Shown piece by piece: positions 34,924 to 48,100 of a DNA stretch of 64,000 nt. The notes under the pieces were generated by a model. That model was not told the origin of the DNA. It saw only the letters and a program-made list of their open reading frames with translations, and did no database searches. The translations under genes were made by a program, and so were the position numbers. Source of the stretch: Medicago truncatula (Eukaryota > Streptophyta > Magnoliopsida > Fabales > Fabaceae); the NCBI RefSeq assembly GCF_003473485.1, contig NC_053042.1:50617762-50681761 (forward strand), in the 5' to 3' direction. Position 1 is the first letter of the stretch. Each line of letters opens with the position of its first letter.

Positions 34924-36396
34924 CAATCTTCCAGAATGTAGAAACCACTATTTCAAACCCCAAAGAACCAGATTGCATGGGAATAGTAAATTCTTTTGTA
35001 GCAAAGATACTGATCAAACTTCTGTCTTTCTATTCTTTTGTCATGTGAAATTTATTTACCTAGTTTTGGTTGATAATTACCCCTCACCTCCACCGGATGA
35101 AAATAAAAACCCAAGACAGAGAGGACTGCAGAAAATTGAGCCTCGTGTTTTACAGACTCTGCATACCATGTTCCAAATAAGTTTTGGTTCATGATAAACC
35201 AACTTCTCATCATCCCTAAGTTGTATAATAGGAATTTGTCTCTGCAGTTCCGTACAAATGATACTCGACTTACACTCTAAAATGTCTTAAGGTTATACAG
35301 AATTAGTATATCATGGATCAAAACTCACAATGTTTATACTATATTTAAGAGGAGCATATCAATCATTTAAGGAAGTTGTTTCACTAAGTGATGGGGCATG
35401 TAGTGTGAAACAATGAGGGGCAATTTTGCTCAATATATAATGCAGCACAATTCATCTACCAATGGAATGAGTGTATTGCTGTTGCAACACAGTAGCTCCC
35501 TTGCATTTTTTTAGCCAAACCATTTGATCGTTTGTTATACTTTTTTTTAATGAAAAAAATTCACTTTTAATATAAAATTAACTTCTTTAAAAAAATTCAT
35601 CCGCCTGTTAAATAGATTTACTTAAAAAAAAAAAATGAGAAGCTGAAGACAATAAAAAAAAAACCGTTTCAAATCAAAAACATTTTCGAGTAGCTCCTCT
35701 ATAAGATTCATTTTTATAACTGATTTTATTTTTAAAAAGGTGATATTATAGTAGTAATAAAAAACATAGTAGCTTTTTTTAAGGAAGAGTGGCTTATTTT
35801 TTATAAAAGAATCTCTAAATTATTAAATATCGAATAACTTTTTTATTATCTTTAACAAACAAGACCCACTAAAATCTGATTGAGAGGGAACTAATGATAC
35901 TTTTTTTTTACTAACGAGGGATCTAATGATTTTGAAGTATGAAAATTGTTCTTTAGGCACCTACCTAGCAAAGGTGGAAGCATCAAAATAATCATATCAT
36001 AGCAAAGACGCCTAAGGTTCCTGAACTGAACAAAGATGCAGGGACAAGAGCAGCATGTATGGGCTAGCAAGCTCCTGAGTTTTAAAATTAACATCAATCT
36101 TCCTAATCAAGTTCAAAATATTCTTATTGAAATGTCAAACTGATTCTCATGTGGTCCAAATCCTTATATACAAAGAAAGCTAACAAGAAAAGTAACTTGT
36201 AGAATAAATATGATTACAACAATGTCGTTTACAGAGACTAGGAATTTGTCACAAATGCTGACCCACAAGACTGGCATTTATGAGCCACGGCCATCTAAGG
36301 ACCATTTTGATGCATATGCTTGATGAACTGCTGAGATCCGCTTACATAAGTTATAGCTCGACGCCTCGATCCAATTATGGATAGCAGCTGAAGATA
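34924..36396. other. Convergent spacer between PSB27-H2 and HISN5
   Basis: It holds the 3' UTRs of both genes, which end facing each other. A- and T-rich runs at 35545-35660 and 35760-35830. No further gene recognised. Confidence 0.45.
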
Positions 36397-39300
36397 TTAA
36401 CTACGCGACAGAACCCCTTTTGAACTGCATATTTGAGGAAATTTACAGTGTTAACAAAAAAAATTATAAATGTGAACGCAAAAGCATAAACAAAACCCTG
36501 ATTTTCTAACTTACAATTATCAGCTAACTAGTATTAGTTAATACGATGATTGATATTCCTTAATTTATATTGGTGAGGGTATTCTACAAGTTGAACCAGT
36601 GATGTCTAGTGTAACGAAATTTAAACAAATCGTTACTGTTCTGCGATATGCTATAGTGTTGACAAATAGCGGTTATAGTGACACTACAACACTATAGCAT
36701 AGCAAAATTTGAACAAACTGCTATTTTCCGCGATCCTTGATTGACAACTTATTTGAACATAACAGTCTCAGCAGATAATTTTATTTAAACTTGACTGTGG
36801 GAGTATTATTATTTTTCTTTCAAGTAAAATCGATTATTCAATCCGCAGAGTATAAACAAGGAATTGAATATTCAATACAGGAGCACCTATATCATCTTGT
36901 TGTAATAAAGTAACGAGGAGGAAAAATGTAAATAATTTTTACGTAACACGAACAGCATAGTGCATATAATCTAATTACAATCATCTTCATACAAAATTTA
37001 CTAAAAAATACAAAAAATTGGTTTGAGAGATACTAGACCTTGGTATTGTTCCACGGCGGCGTGTATCATACTCCGTCGCTTGCCGAAGAGCCCTAGCAAA
37101 TGCTTTGAAGGTTGCCTCAATAATATGATGGGAATTTGTTCCAGAAAACTGCACAAATGAATTCAAAATTGGAATAAAATATATATTAAAAAAGCATGGT
37201 CTCTGAAAACTGAGGCTTGAATATGCAATCAGTGCATGAAGAATGTAGAAAGAGCAGACCCTGGTAAAACATCCATAGCATTCAGCATATTTCTTTCATA
37301 TGAAAGGCACATATATACTCATAAAAAATGCAATGACTATAACCGACTCTGACCTATATTCTTATTCTATGTATCAGTACATGTTGCTTAAAAAAAAATG
37401 TATCAGTACCTGTCGAATGTGAAGAGTCATGCCAGACGTGTTCACCAATGATTGGAAAAAATGCTCCACCAACTATAGACAAGGATATGCAGAGGACGCA
37501 TGAGAAAGCAAAAATAATGAAGGGTAAAGGTGAAAGGAACAAGTAACAAGATAAATTATACACATCATTAAAATATATGAGCTATCCGTTTGAATATCAA
37601 TAGTCAAAAGCTATATAAACAAAATTCAAAACTGAACCATGAAGTATATTTAAACAGACGTGTACTACCTGAGTGTCATACTTCCCGACCCTCTGAGTAG
37701 GTATGTTTAAATCATAACCAAGATGCGGTCGGCCGGACAAATCCTGGACAAGGTCAGGGAGGAAAGCTATAATGAAGCACAAAATACTGCTAGAGTGAAC
37801 GAGAAAGCTATAATGTGATCAAGACGGTCGTTAAAACTTCCGAATTTCAATTCAGAAACCTTGTGAACAAATACTGCTAGAGTGAACGAGAAAGCCATGA
37901 CACAAGGCAACAAGCTCGCAGGCTCGCCATTGATAACTGAACTTTCTGAGTCGCAAAATTTATTGATGTGGATAATCAACATGATAATGTATGGTTCTTA
38001 AATCGCACATGCAAAATCCATTACATAGTTTCAAAGTTTCTTCAACCATTTACAGATTTACTATATTTGTAAGCAAGGACAAATCATGCATTTCCCAACC
38101 CACGTTAACTTAAATCTTTAACAGAGAGTTAATGATTATAGCTATAAATAGTACGCAAATTACCAGAGAAACGTGAACTAATGCTTCATCAAGCGGAGCA
38201 GAGAAGTTACCAAACCGGTTAATACCCTTCCTATCACCAAGAGCCTGCAGCAAAGCCTGGAGACGAAGTAACAGAAATCTATGCTTTACTATGATGATAG
38301 ATAGAGGCTAACACACTAAAAAACAAAGCTCTAAGTTAATTGAAAATTCCCACCGTGATAAGATTATAATCAATGTTAGAGTCGTTATGGTCAATTAGTT
38401 AAATTGCATTTTGCATAGAAAGGATGAAGTCCAATGCAAAGATTTAACTTCACACCAATCTTTAAACATGTTTAACATTCCAGGAACAGCTGTAATAAGT
38501 AGAGCCAAAAAGAAAAGAAATAAACAGCTCACTTAGCTGTTGGCAGTACCGTTCCAATAGCAAGAGCGACATCTTCATTTGTGTGATGGTCATCGATATG
38601 TGTGTCACCTGTAGCCTTTACATGTACATCGAACAGTCCATGTGAAGCAAGTTGCTGAAAAATCACAACCAAGTTTGTTCCCGTAAATGGTGTATCATCC
38701 ATTCAATAATTTTAACTTTAAAATCCTGACAGCATTAATGACTAATTTTCAAGTTAAAAAGGAGACAAAAATAAAAATAAAAACCCTAATCAGTTATCAT
38801 TACAATCTGATTCTAACAGTTCAGAACTTCTATTACATCCTAGATATATTCTTTTATAGACAAGTTCACCATTCATCCCATGTGCACCTAGCACTTCATC
38901 TAATATCTACATCTACTACATGATTCCCAATTCCCATCCTCAGTATTCTACTATAACAAAAACTCACAATGGAATAATACACATTATGGCCTAACAAGTT
39001 ACAACGTTAAACGATTCTAAAATTTATTTTTGAATAATACACAATACCGTCGCATATAATCAATCACTTCCATTTATTTTAAATATTTATGGGTGACTAA
39101 GTGTCGGTGTTCGGTGTATGTGTTAGTGTTTAATAGATAAAAAATAACAAAAGCATAACATCAATTGAGTTGAAAACACTAACATCAAGCATATGATCAA
39201 GAAAGGGAATTCCAGAACTGTTATCAGCAACCCCAGTTCCATCCAAGTTAATTTTGACTGATACATTAGTTTCCTTGGTGACCCTTTTCATCTCTCCAAT

Positions 39301-39626
39301 TCTAGCACCTGAAAACAATCAATCAAATATTCAAATTCCATTACAAAATCCAAAATCCCAGTAAATGAAATCAAATCACCCTCATAACAAGAAAAACCTG
39401 AGTCAATTGGGAAAGTTGAAGAAGTGCTGTTGCCGTTGCCATCCACCAAAGCAGCGGTGGAGATGTTTCTGGGATTTCGGGGATTGAGTGAAAAGATTGA
39501 AGCTTGAAAAAGTGGGGATGTTGGGACGGGTGTAATTGTATGAAAAACAGAAACCCTAGATGATTTCAGAGACGGAAATGGAAGATATTTTGGGTGCAAT
39601 TGAGTTTGAGGTAAAGTCAGCTCCAT
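36397..39626 (-). CDS. HISN5: Imidazoleglycerol-phosphate dehydratase (histidine biosynthesis), plastid
   Basis: Eight coding exons join in phase: 39626-39398, 39308-39184, 38654-38550, 38256-38164, 37743-37669, 37472-37410, 37148-37039 and 36424-36397, giving 275 residues. The first ~75 residues form a Ser/Thr/Pro-rich plastid transit peptide ([20 protein letters not shown]). The enzyme then shows [20 protein letters not shown], the first metal-binding motif [14 protein letters not shown] (His 141/142, Glu 145), [20 protein letters not shown], and the second, [15 protein letters not shown] (His 237/238, Glu 241), both HHxxE motifs that hold manganese. It dehydrates imidazoleglycerol phosphate to imidazoleacetol phosphate in the plastid stroma. 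The last coding exon is only 28 bases and supplies SSKGVLSRS. Confidence 0.96.
36608..36745. repeat. Inverted repeat in the last intron of HISN5
   Basis: 'gatatgctatagtgttg' (about 36643-36661) pairs with 'caacactatagcatag' (about 36688-36704), separated by about 27 bases, with partial pairing further out ('aaacaaatcgttactgttctgcg' against 'aacaaactgctattttccgcg'). This is probably a small MITE relic; the borders are uncertain. Confidence 0.5.
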
Positions 39627-42119
39627 TAAGATTGCGACTGTGAAATCAAAACACAAACCAAGAGAGTGAACAGATGCAAATTGTTATGTTATGGTAGAAG
39701 ATCTTGTTTGTCAAGTGTCGTGTCGTACTACCACCACTAGAGTACTTTTTGGTCTTACTCTTTTGACAAAATTTACTAATATTAGGTAAAAGTTTTTGTA
39801 AAAAAACAAAAGAGTAAAAGTTGATTTAGTAAAAAAAATAAAAATTTACAATAAAAGAGCTCAAGAAGAAAAGAATAGGTAGTTGTAGCAATAAAAAAAA
39901 TTGGTGAATAGAAAGGAGCCAAAGGCTCAAAATAGACTAAATACCTTTTTTTTTTTTTTTTACAAGACTAAATATCTTTATGAATACAAATTCAATCTTT
40001 TATAATTGGAAGAAACAGAAAATTTAGAACAACATAAAAAAATAAATCTAAATGAGTAAATTAATTCATACCAAACTTTGCAAGAGCGCTAGCCATGTAG
40101 ATATTTGCTAACAGAATTAGTGGATAGAGAACTTAATGTGAGACGAGATGATGAAAAATATTTGAACAAGTAACACTCTCTTCCATCATTCTAATGGTTG
40201 AAAGACAATTGTTTTTTACAATGATTCGTTGAAATTTGCTTGATTAAAGAAAGGTGATGGTAAACACTCATAATTTAGTGCATCTTATCGAACACTTAAG
40301 AAAGAACATTGTAAAGAAAATCCATGACGATAACGAATAACTCCTTCATGGAAGCTTTACACACAAAATGGGTAACTGGTCCATCACAATTAATCTTAAT
40401 TTAATTAACAAGAGAAAAGGATTGATCTCACCGATTGAATATGTATCTTCGCAAAATTATGAACTTCAAGGATACAGTTTTAATTGAGAACAAAATTACA
40501 ACAACGGTGGCTCGATTGACAACCCTTTTGAATGAGATTAAGGGTAGATAGAAAATCAGCTTTAATACAAGTAGAACTAAAACTTTTCGAGATTACCAAA
40601 TTATGGTTACGAATTTTTTTTCCAAAACTCTGCCATGGTAATTGAACAAATGCCAATATTTATAGAGAAATTTGGATAACTCTTACTCCCATTGTATTCC
40701 CTTTTTTTTTTTTAAGGACTCCCATTGTATTCTTATTTTCTTTCTCTACAAAAGAGGCGAGAAGAAGATTGTCCAAAAAAAAAATCACAAAATAATTGTA
40801 CAAATATGATTAACTACGTAATTTAGAGTTTGCACTGAGTATTAATATGATGTTATATTATTTTCGTTCTTTTGAAAGTAGTTTAGGCTTTGGGTCATGA
40901 AGAAGAACAAAGAGAAAACGTGCTGATAGACTTGAAACAAAAAATCTCCCAGTTAGGTTCTAAATAATTATATAATCCACTTAAAATGGAAAATAAACTC
41001 ATTCTAAGAATTACATTATCAGGAAATAAATATCTTGTATTCATCAACTGGAAGTTCGACCAGGGTCAGAAAACGAACATCCATTATACCACTTCTATCT
41101 ATGGACTCACCGTCAAAAACAAAAACAAGTGAGACGCGTGATACCCAAACACTCCGAAAATAAGCACGCACCTATAGTTATTACCATGATGACAAAAGTA
41201 CAAGAATTCATTCAAGATGACAGCAATTGCCGTTTTAATATCAAACATATTACCTTCATTACAAAAAAGTTGAAGAAACAAAAGCAAAAGCTCAACACCC
41301 AAATAAACCCTCCACAAAGAAAGGTCTTTACTTCTTACAAGCACGGTAATAGTGCATGCACCACAAATTTGGTTTATGATGTACACAAAAAATACTATTC
41401 AAACACATTCAATTTTAACAAGACAAACCTTTGAATGTTGGAGGATGCATTGGCGACCCTGGAAAAGGGAACATCACGACCAATTGGAGAGCTTGAGCAG
41501 AAGCGGATAACAATGTGGAGGATCAGAATTGGAGAAACATAGTTTCTTGGTACCATATATGACTCAAAACTAGGAAAGTAACCAAAAATATCATATAAAA
41601 CAAGTATCTGCCTGCTGATTATATGTAATGAATTACTGTCGTAAAATAGTCAATTGCAAACAGGGCTTGAAAAGGAAGCCAAATTCACTCCACAGATTTT
41701 CAGATACAAACAACGAGAAGCATATATCATATATCATATATATAGTACACTCAAAGGATCTGCTTGGGTATGAAACTATGAAGGATGGGTGCACATTACA
41801 GGAAAACAGCTTCACCCGATGGACCCATATGGACACAACTTGAACCAAAAGCAACCTAGAAACATTTTGGCAGAAGAAACATTCATATGGAATGAAGTCA
41901 ACTTAGAACCTTAAGAAATTCATACTTAAACAACAACGCAAGGGACCCGCTACTATTTCCCTTGAAATTTATATAACCTTTTCAGACTATCTAGATTAAA
42001 GCATGACATATAAGTTCCAAAGCCTTGAAAAATGGTTGCATATAAGGCATTGAATCTTTAAGTGAAAAATTGTAAAAGTTGCATGAGCCGTAGAACTGAA
42101 GACATCAATGATGTTAAAC
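39627..42119. other. Spacer: HISN5 promoter and 3' flank of the IDM1-like gene
   Basis: The first few hundred bases from 39627 are the HISN5 leader and promoter. The end nearest 42119 probably carries the 3' UTR of the IDM1-like gene. T- and A-runs at 39950-39961 and 40702-40714. The short open frames near 41129-41434 have no recognisable protein character. No bounded repeat was found. Confidence 0.45.
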
Positions 42120-45100
42120 TCAACCATTCAATGCTTGGTCAGTCTCAGCACTATCACCAGAAGGATTTACGCCAGTTTCATCAAAATGCATTTCATTTGA
42201 AGCAACTTCTGTGTCCAAATGTGAATTCTTTTCCCTTTCATATGCAAGTTCACCATTCAAATCAGATCTTACCTGCAAGGAACTCTCACCAGCATGATTA
42301 AGAACAGAACTAGAGACATCTACATTTTCATCATTCTCTTTGGCATTGTTCCCCTCAGGAAAATTCACTAAAGGACCAGCTTCAAGAACCTCGACATGGG
42401 TATCATTCATATCAAACTCTTTACAAGACGCACTTTCCGCCAGTTGAGAATCCACCACAGGATTTTGGTCAAGACCTGGTGAATTACTGTTCATATCAAT
42501 GGAAGCATGATTAAGAGCTGAACCAGAGACATCTACATTTTTATTATTCTCTTTGGTATTGTTCCCCTCAGATGAATTCACTGAAGGACTGGCTTCAACA
42601 ACCTCATCACGGACATCATTCATATCAAACTCTTTAAAAGGCAAAGCATTATCCGTCACTTGAGAATCAAGCACAGGATTTCGGTCATGCCCTGGTGAAT
42701 TATTATTCATATCACTTTCAGTGTGATCAAGAACTGAACCAGAGACATCTACATTTTCATCATTCTCTTTGGCATTGTTCGCCTCGGACAAATTCGCTAA
42801 AGGACCAGATTCAAGAACCTCGACATGGGTATCATTCATATCAAATTCTTTACAAGACAAAGCATTATCCACCACTCGAGAATCCGACACAGGATTTTGG
42901 TCAAGTCCTGGGGAATCACAATTCATATCAGTGATATCTTGATTAAGAGCTGAACCAGAGACATCTACATTTTCATTATTCTCTTTGGTATTGTTCGCCT
43001 GAGATGAATTCCCTAAAGGACCAGCTTCAAGAACCAAACCAAGGGAATCATTCATATCAAACTTTTTTAAAGACAAATCATTATCCACCACTTGAGAGTC
43101 CGACACAGGATTTTGGTCAAGCCCTGGTGAATCACAATTCATATCAGTGATAGCATGATTAAGAACAGAACCAGATACATCTACATTTTCATCATTCTCT
43201 TTGGCATTGTTCCCTTTGAACGAATTCACTAAAGGACCAGCTTCAACAACCTCAACATGGGCATCATTCATATCAAACTTTTTTAAAGACATATCATTAT
43301 CCGCCACTCGGGAATCCGACACAGGATTTTGGTCTAGCCCTGGTGAATCACAATTCATATCAGTGATAGCATGATTCAGAACAGAACCAGAGACATCTAC
43401 ATTTTCATTATTCTCTTCGGTATTGTTCGCCTGAGATGAATTCACTAAAGGACCAGCTTCGAGAACCTCAACATGGGCATCATTCATATCAAACTCTTTA
43501 AAAGACAAAGCATTATCCACTACTTGAGAATCCGACACAGGATTTTGGTTAAGACCTGGTGAATCACAATTCAAATCAGTGAAAGCATGGGGTTTCCCCT
43601 CAGAAGCAGGTTCAACCATGTTCTTTACAGTAGTAGCTAGGTCAGAACATGCAGTTGCTTGACCCAAAGCTCGGATTTCATGACTATCTGAGTGATCCGA
43701 TGGAAGACCATTTGTAGAAGTATCATTTGGCGAAATGAGTTGACATTTGGGTGATGGATCATTGATGGGAGAAGACATCGATATTTTAATTTTCTTTTTG
43801 AGTACCCCATGACTAGAATTAGAAGGAGAAGCACAGTTTTCTGAAACAAAATTAGATATTCTTTCCTCAGAATGAGATTTGGAGCACACAGTTCTGCCAG
43901 TTAAACCTTGATTGCTTATATCTTGAGAAGCATCACTACATTCATTGTTAATCTTATTGGCGAGATTGGAACTAGCATCCTCACTTCCATGAGGATCTTG
44001 CAAAGCGGGTGAATTGATATCTAATCCATTGACCACAGCAGGCTTAATAGAACCCACGTCTCCATTCTCAAATTGCTCAGCATCTGTTGGAAAAGAAAAG
44101 TGAAACAGAGTCAAATAATTTGCTGAAAATTGATAAATAATAAGTAAATAAATAATCAACTCCTTCACCGGTTGTATTACCCTCATGTTTTCCTTGCTCT
44201 GCTAGAAGCTTCTGTAACATATCAATGCCAGGGAACACCAACATATTCAATGACCTCATTTCTTGCCTAAGTGGTTCCTCAAGATGTGTGAAACCAAAAA
44301 CTGTTGTCCATGTATGAACAAGTTCAGAAATTGCAGGAATTACCAGCTTCTCAACCTTCAATGAGCAAAGAGCCTTCCAAGAAGTGGAGATTGAGATAAG
44401 AGTGTGTCAGTTTCATAAAAAATTGAGATTGAGATATGAGTGTGTAAGTTTCATAAAAAATATACGCGAAAGGGCATATGCCAACGAAAATTGTATAAAG
44501 ATATCAGATAAAAGAGCAAAGAAAAGGAAAGTTGTGAAGGTTTACGAGTTCAATGGCAGAAAAAAGCCGGCGGCACATTCCCTGATTCCTATATATGTGG
44601 CGAGTTCCAATGAATGGCATCTCTGCTAAATTAGTCCCATGGAACCTAAGACAGGATAATAATGACCAACAAGTAAGTTTACTTTCATTTTGCTCAGTAA
44701 GTAAGTGAAACAGAAATAGTTCGTACATTATTGTCCTAATCTCCGTATATAAAAGGGAAAAGGATCCACTGAGTTGGTTAAGTGAGGCTCTCCATAAAGT
44801 TTAGCAGAAAGACAAAATAAAATGACGACGGCGGATGCATAATACCTGATAGATGCTGCAGAAATTATTTCATCACCCCGCTCCAAAATAGCGGTATAAA
44901 AGCCAGTATAATTCAACCGACTGAAGTTTGACCTACAAAAAATAAACAGAAAATCCATAAAGGTTAAGAAAAATATATATGCATCTTACAGCAAACAATA
45001 TCAAGAAAGTATTCATGCAGTCAAAATCATGAAATGAACCCCATGAAATGTATTTAATAATATAAGACAAACAAGGAAACAAAATAGTCATTTAAATAAT

Positions 45101-48100
45101 AAAAGCTTGATGACCTAAGCCTCAGAATATATACAAGTACTACAAAAAAATGTGATATCACTGTCTGGAGGATGTATTTAACATATGTTGAACATAGTGC
45201 ATGTATCAAGCTATCTAGATTTTAGACATACATAAACAGTTACAAGGATGGGCTACACACCCAATAAAAATCTCACTGTTCTATGCTAAAATCACACCCC
45301 ATTTTCTGCATCATAAGAGACTAAGTCACCCAAGATTTTATCTGGAATACGATTGTTTTTATGGCTTCACAGTGGTGCGACATATGGCTGTTCTGAGGGA
45401 GTTTTGCCTATCCGATTTGCAGAGATTGGATAGCCTTGCTGCATCCTAGAACTTTTATGTGTTACCTTGTTTTTAGCATTTATCAGTTATGGACAGTATA
45501 TTATATTCTCGAGCTAGTTGTACTTTTCCTCCTTTTTTTGAAAAATATTTTTCCTATGACAAAATAGCTGCATTGCATTGCAGACAGAATATAAAGCAAT
45601 AAGGCATCACATACTGGAGGGGTAACCTTGGTGCAACTGGTAAAGTTGTTGTCATGTGACTGGAAGGTCACGGGTTCAAGTCCTGGAAACAACCTCTTGT
45701 GTAAAAAACAGGGTAAGGCTGTGTACAATACACCGAATGGTGGGACCCCTTCCCGGACCCTGCGTATGTGGGAGCTTTAGTGCACCGGGTTGCCCATTTT
45801 TAAGGCATCACATACTGATTGTTATAGAGCAAGAGTTAATGATTTAATTTCGAAATTGATAGAAATGGAACATCGAGCCTAATTATGAAGCTCGTGGCAG
45901 ATCATTCTGCATGTGCTGTTATTTTTTAGCAACAATTAATGTACTTGTTATAATTTTGATAAAATGTTCAATCCCCTTTGAAACTACTTAAATTAGAAAA
46001 CAGTGTACACGGAAATATTAGAAAGAAAAATGATAAAAAGGAAGCAGACAAACTATTTATACAGTTTTACGAATGCCAAAGAATATAACATGAGGCATTT
46101 CATGTACCAAACAGTATATGGTTCAGCCATAATGTGATTACTAGTTCTTACCCGCTATTATATAAACTATTATGGATTAAATTGATCCCACTCCTCCTAT
46201 CAACAACAGGTAAAAAGCATTCGTCCATCACGGTCAGTGCAACAGCCAGCTTGGAGTTGCACTCCACCCTCTGGGTGACTCCCCTACTAGCTGCTTCCGA
46301 ATCATCGTTTGTTCTACGAACAAGACACCATGTAAAGCCTGCATCAAGTTCATGCTTGGTACCAAGGTACTTCTTCAAGTTCTCAAAGAGCTGAAAAAGC
46401 ATAAAGAAAGAAATTCAGTCAGGCCTTAGCTCTACAAAAGTTCACTTCGGTTTTGCTGCTTCTTTTGTCAACTCAGTAATACAAATGAATGCTCTGACAT
46501 AAACTAGGGCACAAGAACATGCAAAGGGTACCTCTTTGCAGCTTTTTCCACAAAAGGAATGCTCTGACATATTGGAGTTGGCAAGAAGGGCACCCATGTC
46601 CTTAGTGCAGCGGTCATGATCTTAAAAAACAGAAGGTTGTGTATTAGACAAAATCAAACCGAAACAACAGAATGGGGCAGGGCAAAGCGCATATTGAATT
46701 GAACGAACTTCAAATCTAAACAAGGATAAGTTCAATACATTTTTTCTCGCACAAGTCACAAGTACGTAGAGCATTTACAGTTGCATCATCTTCTTTGTCA
46801 GTAGTTGCACTGGCTAGTCCACAAAATTTACAGGTGCAATTTGGACAACGCCATTCCCCAGGAGGGAGCATCTGCAACAGAATAAATGAGTTCCTCAGAA
46901 TGAAAATAATCCTCACCAATTATGTTGCCAAACTAAGGCATCAATAACATCATTGTCGGTGATAAATTATTATAGTTTGTGGCACACTGGACACTACCTA
47001 TATGACGGGACTCATTCAACACCCCCAGAAATAAAAATAAGAAATTGAATTATTTACACATCTCCTATTGATCAACCACAAATCCATGATACCATTCCAG
47101 GTATAAAAACTACTGGTGATTCTTTCATTAACATCACTTTCTTGACAATGACCATTCCGTTCCAAAATGTCATTAAGCAAAAGGTGCCCCAAAATACCAA
47201 TTCTGAACATGTCCACTAAGATATATGGCAAAATATTATAATCGAATGAAGGAAAATGTTAGCATGACCCATAAAGAATAGTGCCGGGTTTTCACTCTCC
47301 TCCAGCTGTCTGAGCAACAAAGTTTCCAATAATGAGATTTGACCGGCTCTCTTCCACCAAAACAACTATCAACAAGAACTGTCCTAATAAAGCCCAACCC
47401 ACCAAAGCTTTTTTTTTAAAAAAAAAGGAACCAACAAAAAAAAAACTTACAGAGATCAATAACTTACCCAATTAAAATTTGAAAAACCATAACATGCAGT
47501 ATGCCCAAAAGCAAAATAAAATGAATACATACCTGTATATCCAAGCAACTCTGATGAAATGTTGATGGACAACCATCACAGCAGATCAAATCTCCTCCAT
47601 CTCCACATATACCACAGGTATCATCATTTGGATCGTTACCATCAACATCTACTGAATGGAAACTGATTTTCCCAGAATTCTCTTGTTTTTCCCACGCATC
47701 TATCTGGCACTGTAGAAGAGAAACTCCAGAATCTAAATATATGTTCTGATATGGCTGAGGCAATTTGCTTCCTGCATGAAGCTCGAACTTTGAAACTGTG
47801 AGGATCTTACTACAGCAGCCACAGTGAATGCCTTCTCTGGTGATCCATCCCTCCAGCATTACTTTCTTCCTCCTGCGGTACTGAACCTTCTGACTTACCT
47901 GTACTACCCCTGAGTCAACCAACCAGGAAAGCACTGTTCGTTTGCCCGTATATGGAACAAAGTCATCGGATTCTGAATTCAATCCCTTGTTACGAACTAA
48001 TAAAGTGCACCTTCCATGTTTTCTACTTTTCCTTCCATGTGGGTTCTGAGGGTCATTTTCAGAGAATGGTTTCTCAGTTGTAGCATTCTGGCTTTTAGAG

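Noticed and set aside
41129-41434. Plus-strand 101-codon open frame
   Set aside because: Lys/Asn/Thr-rich, no motif, no splice support; AT-rich spacer.
45617-45690. tRNA-like promoter boxes suggesting a tRNA gene
   Set aside because: They are the head of an Au-type SINE with 16-base target duplication.
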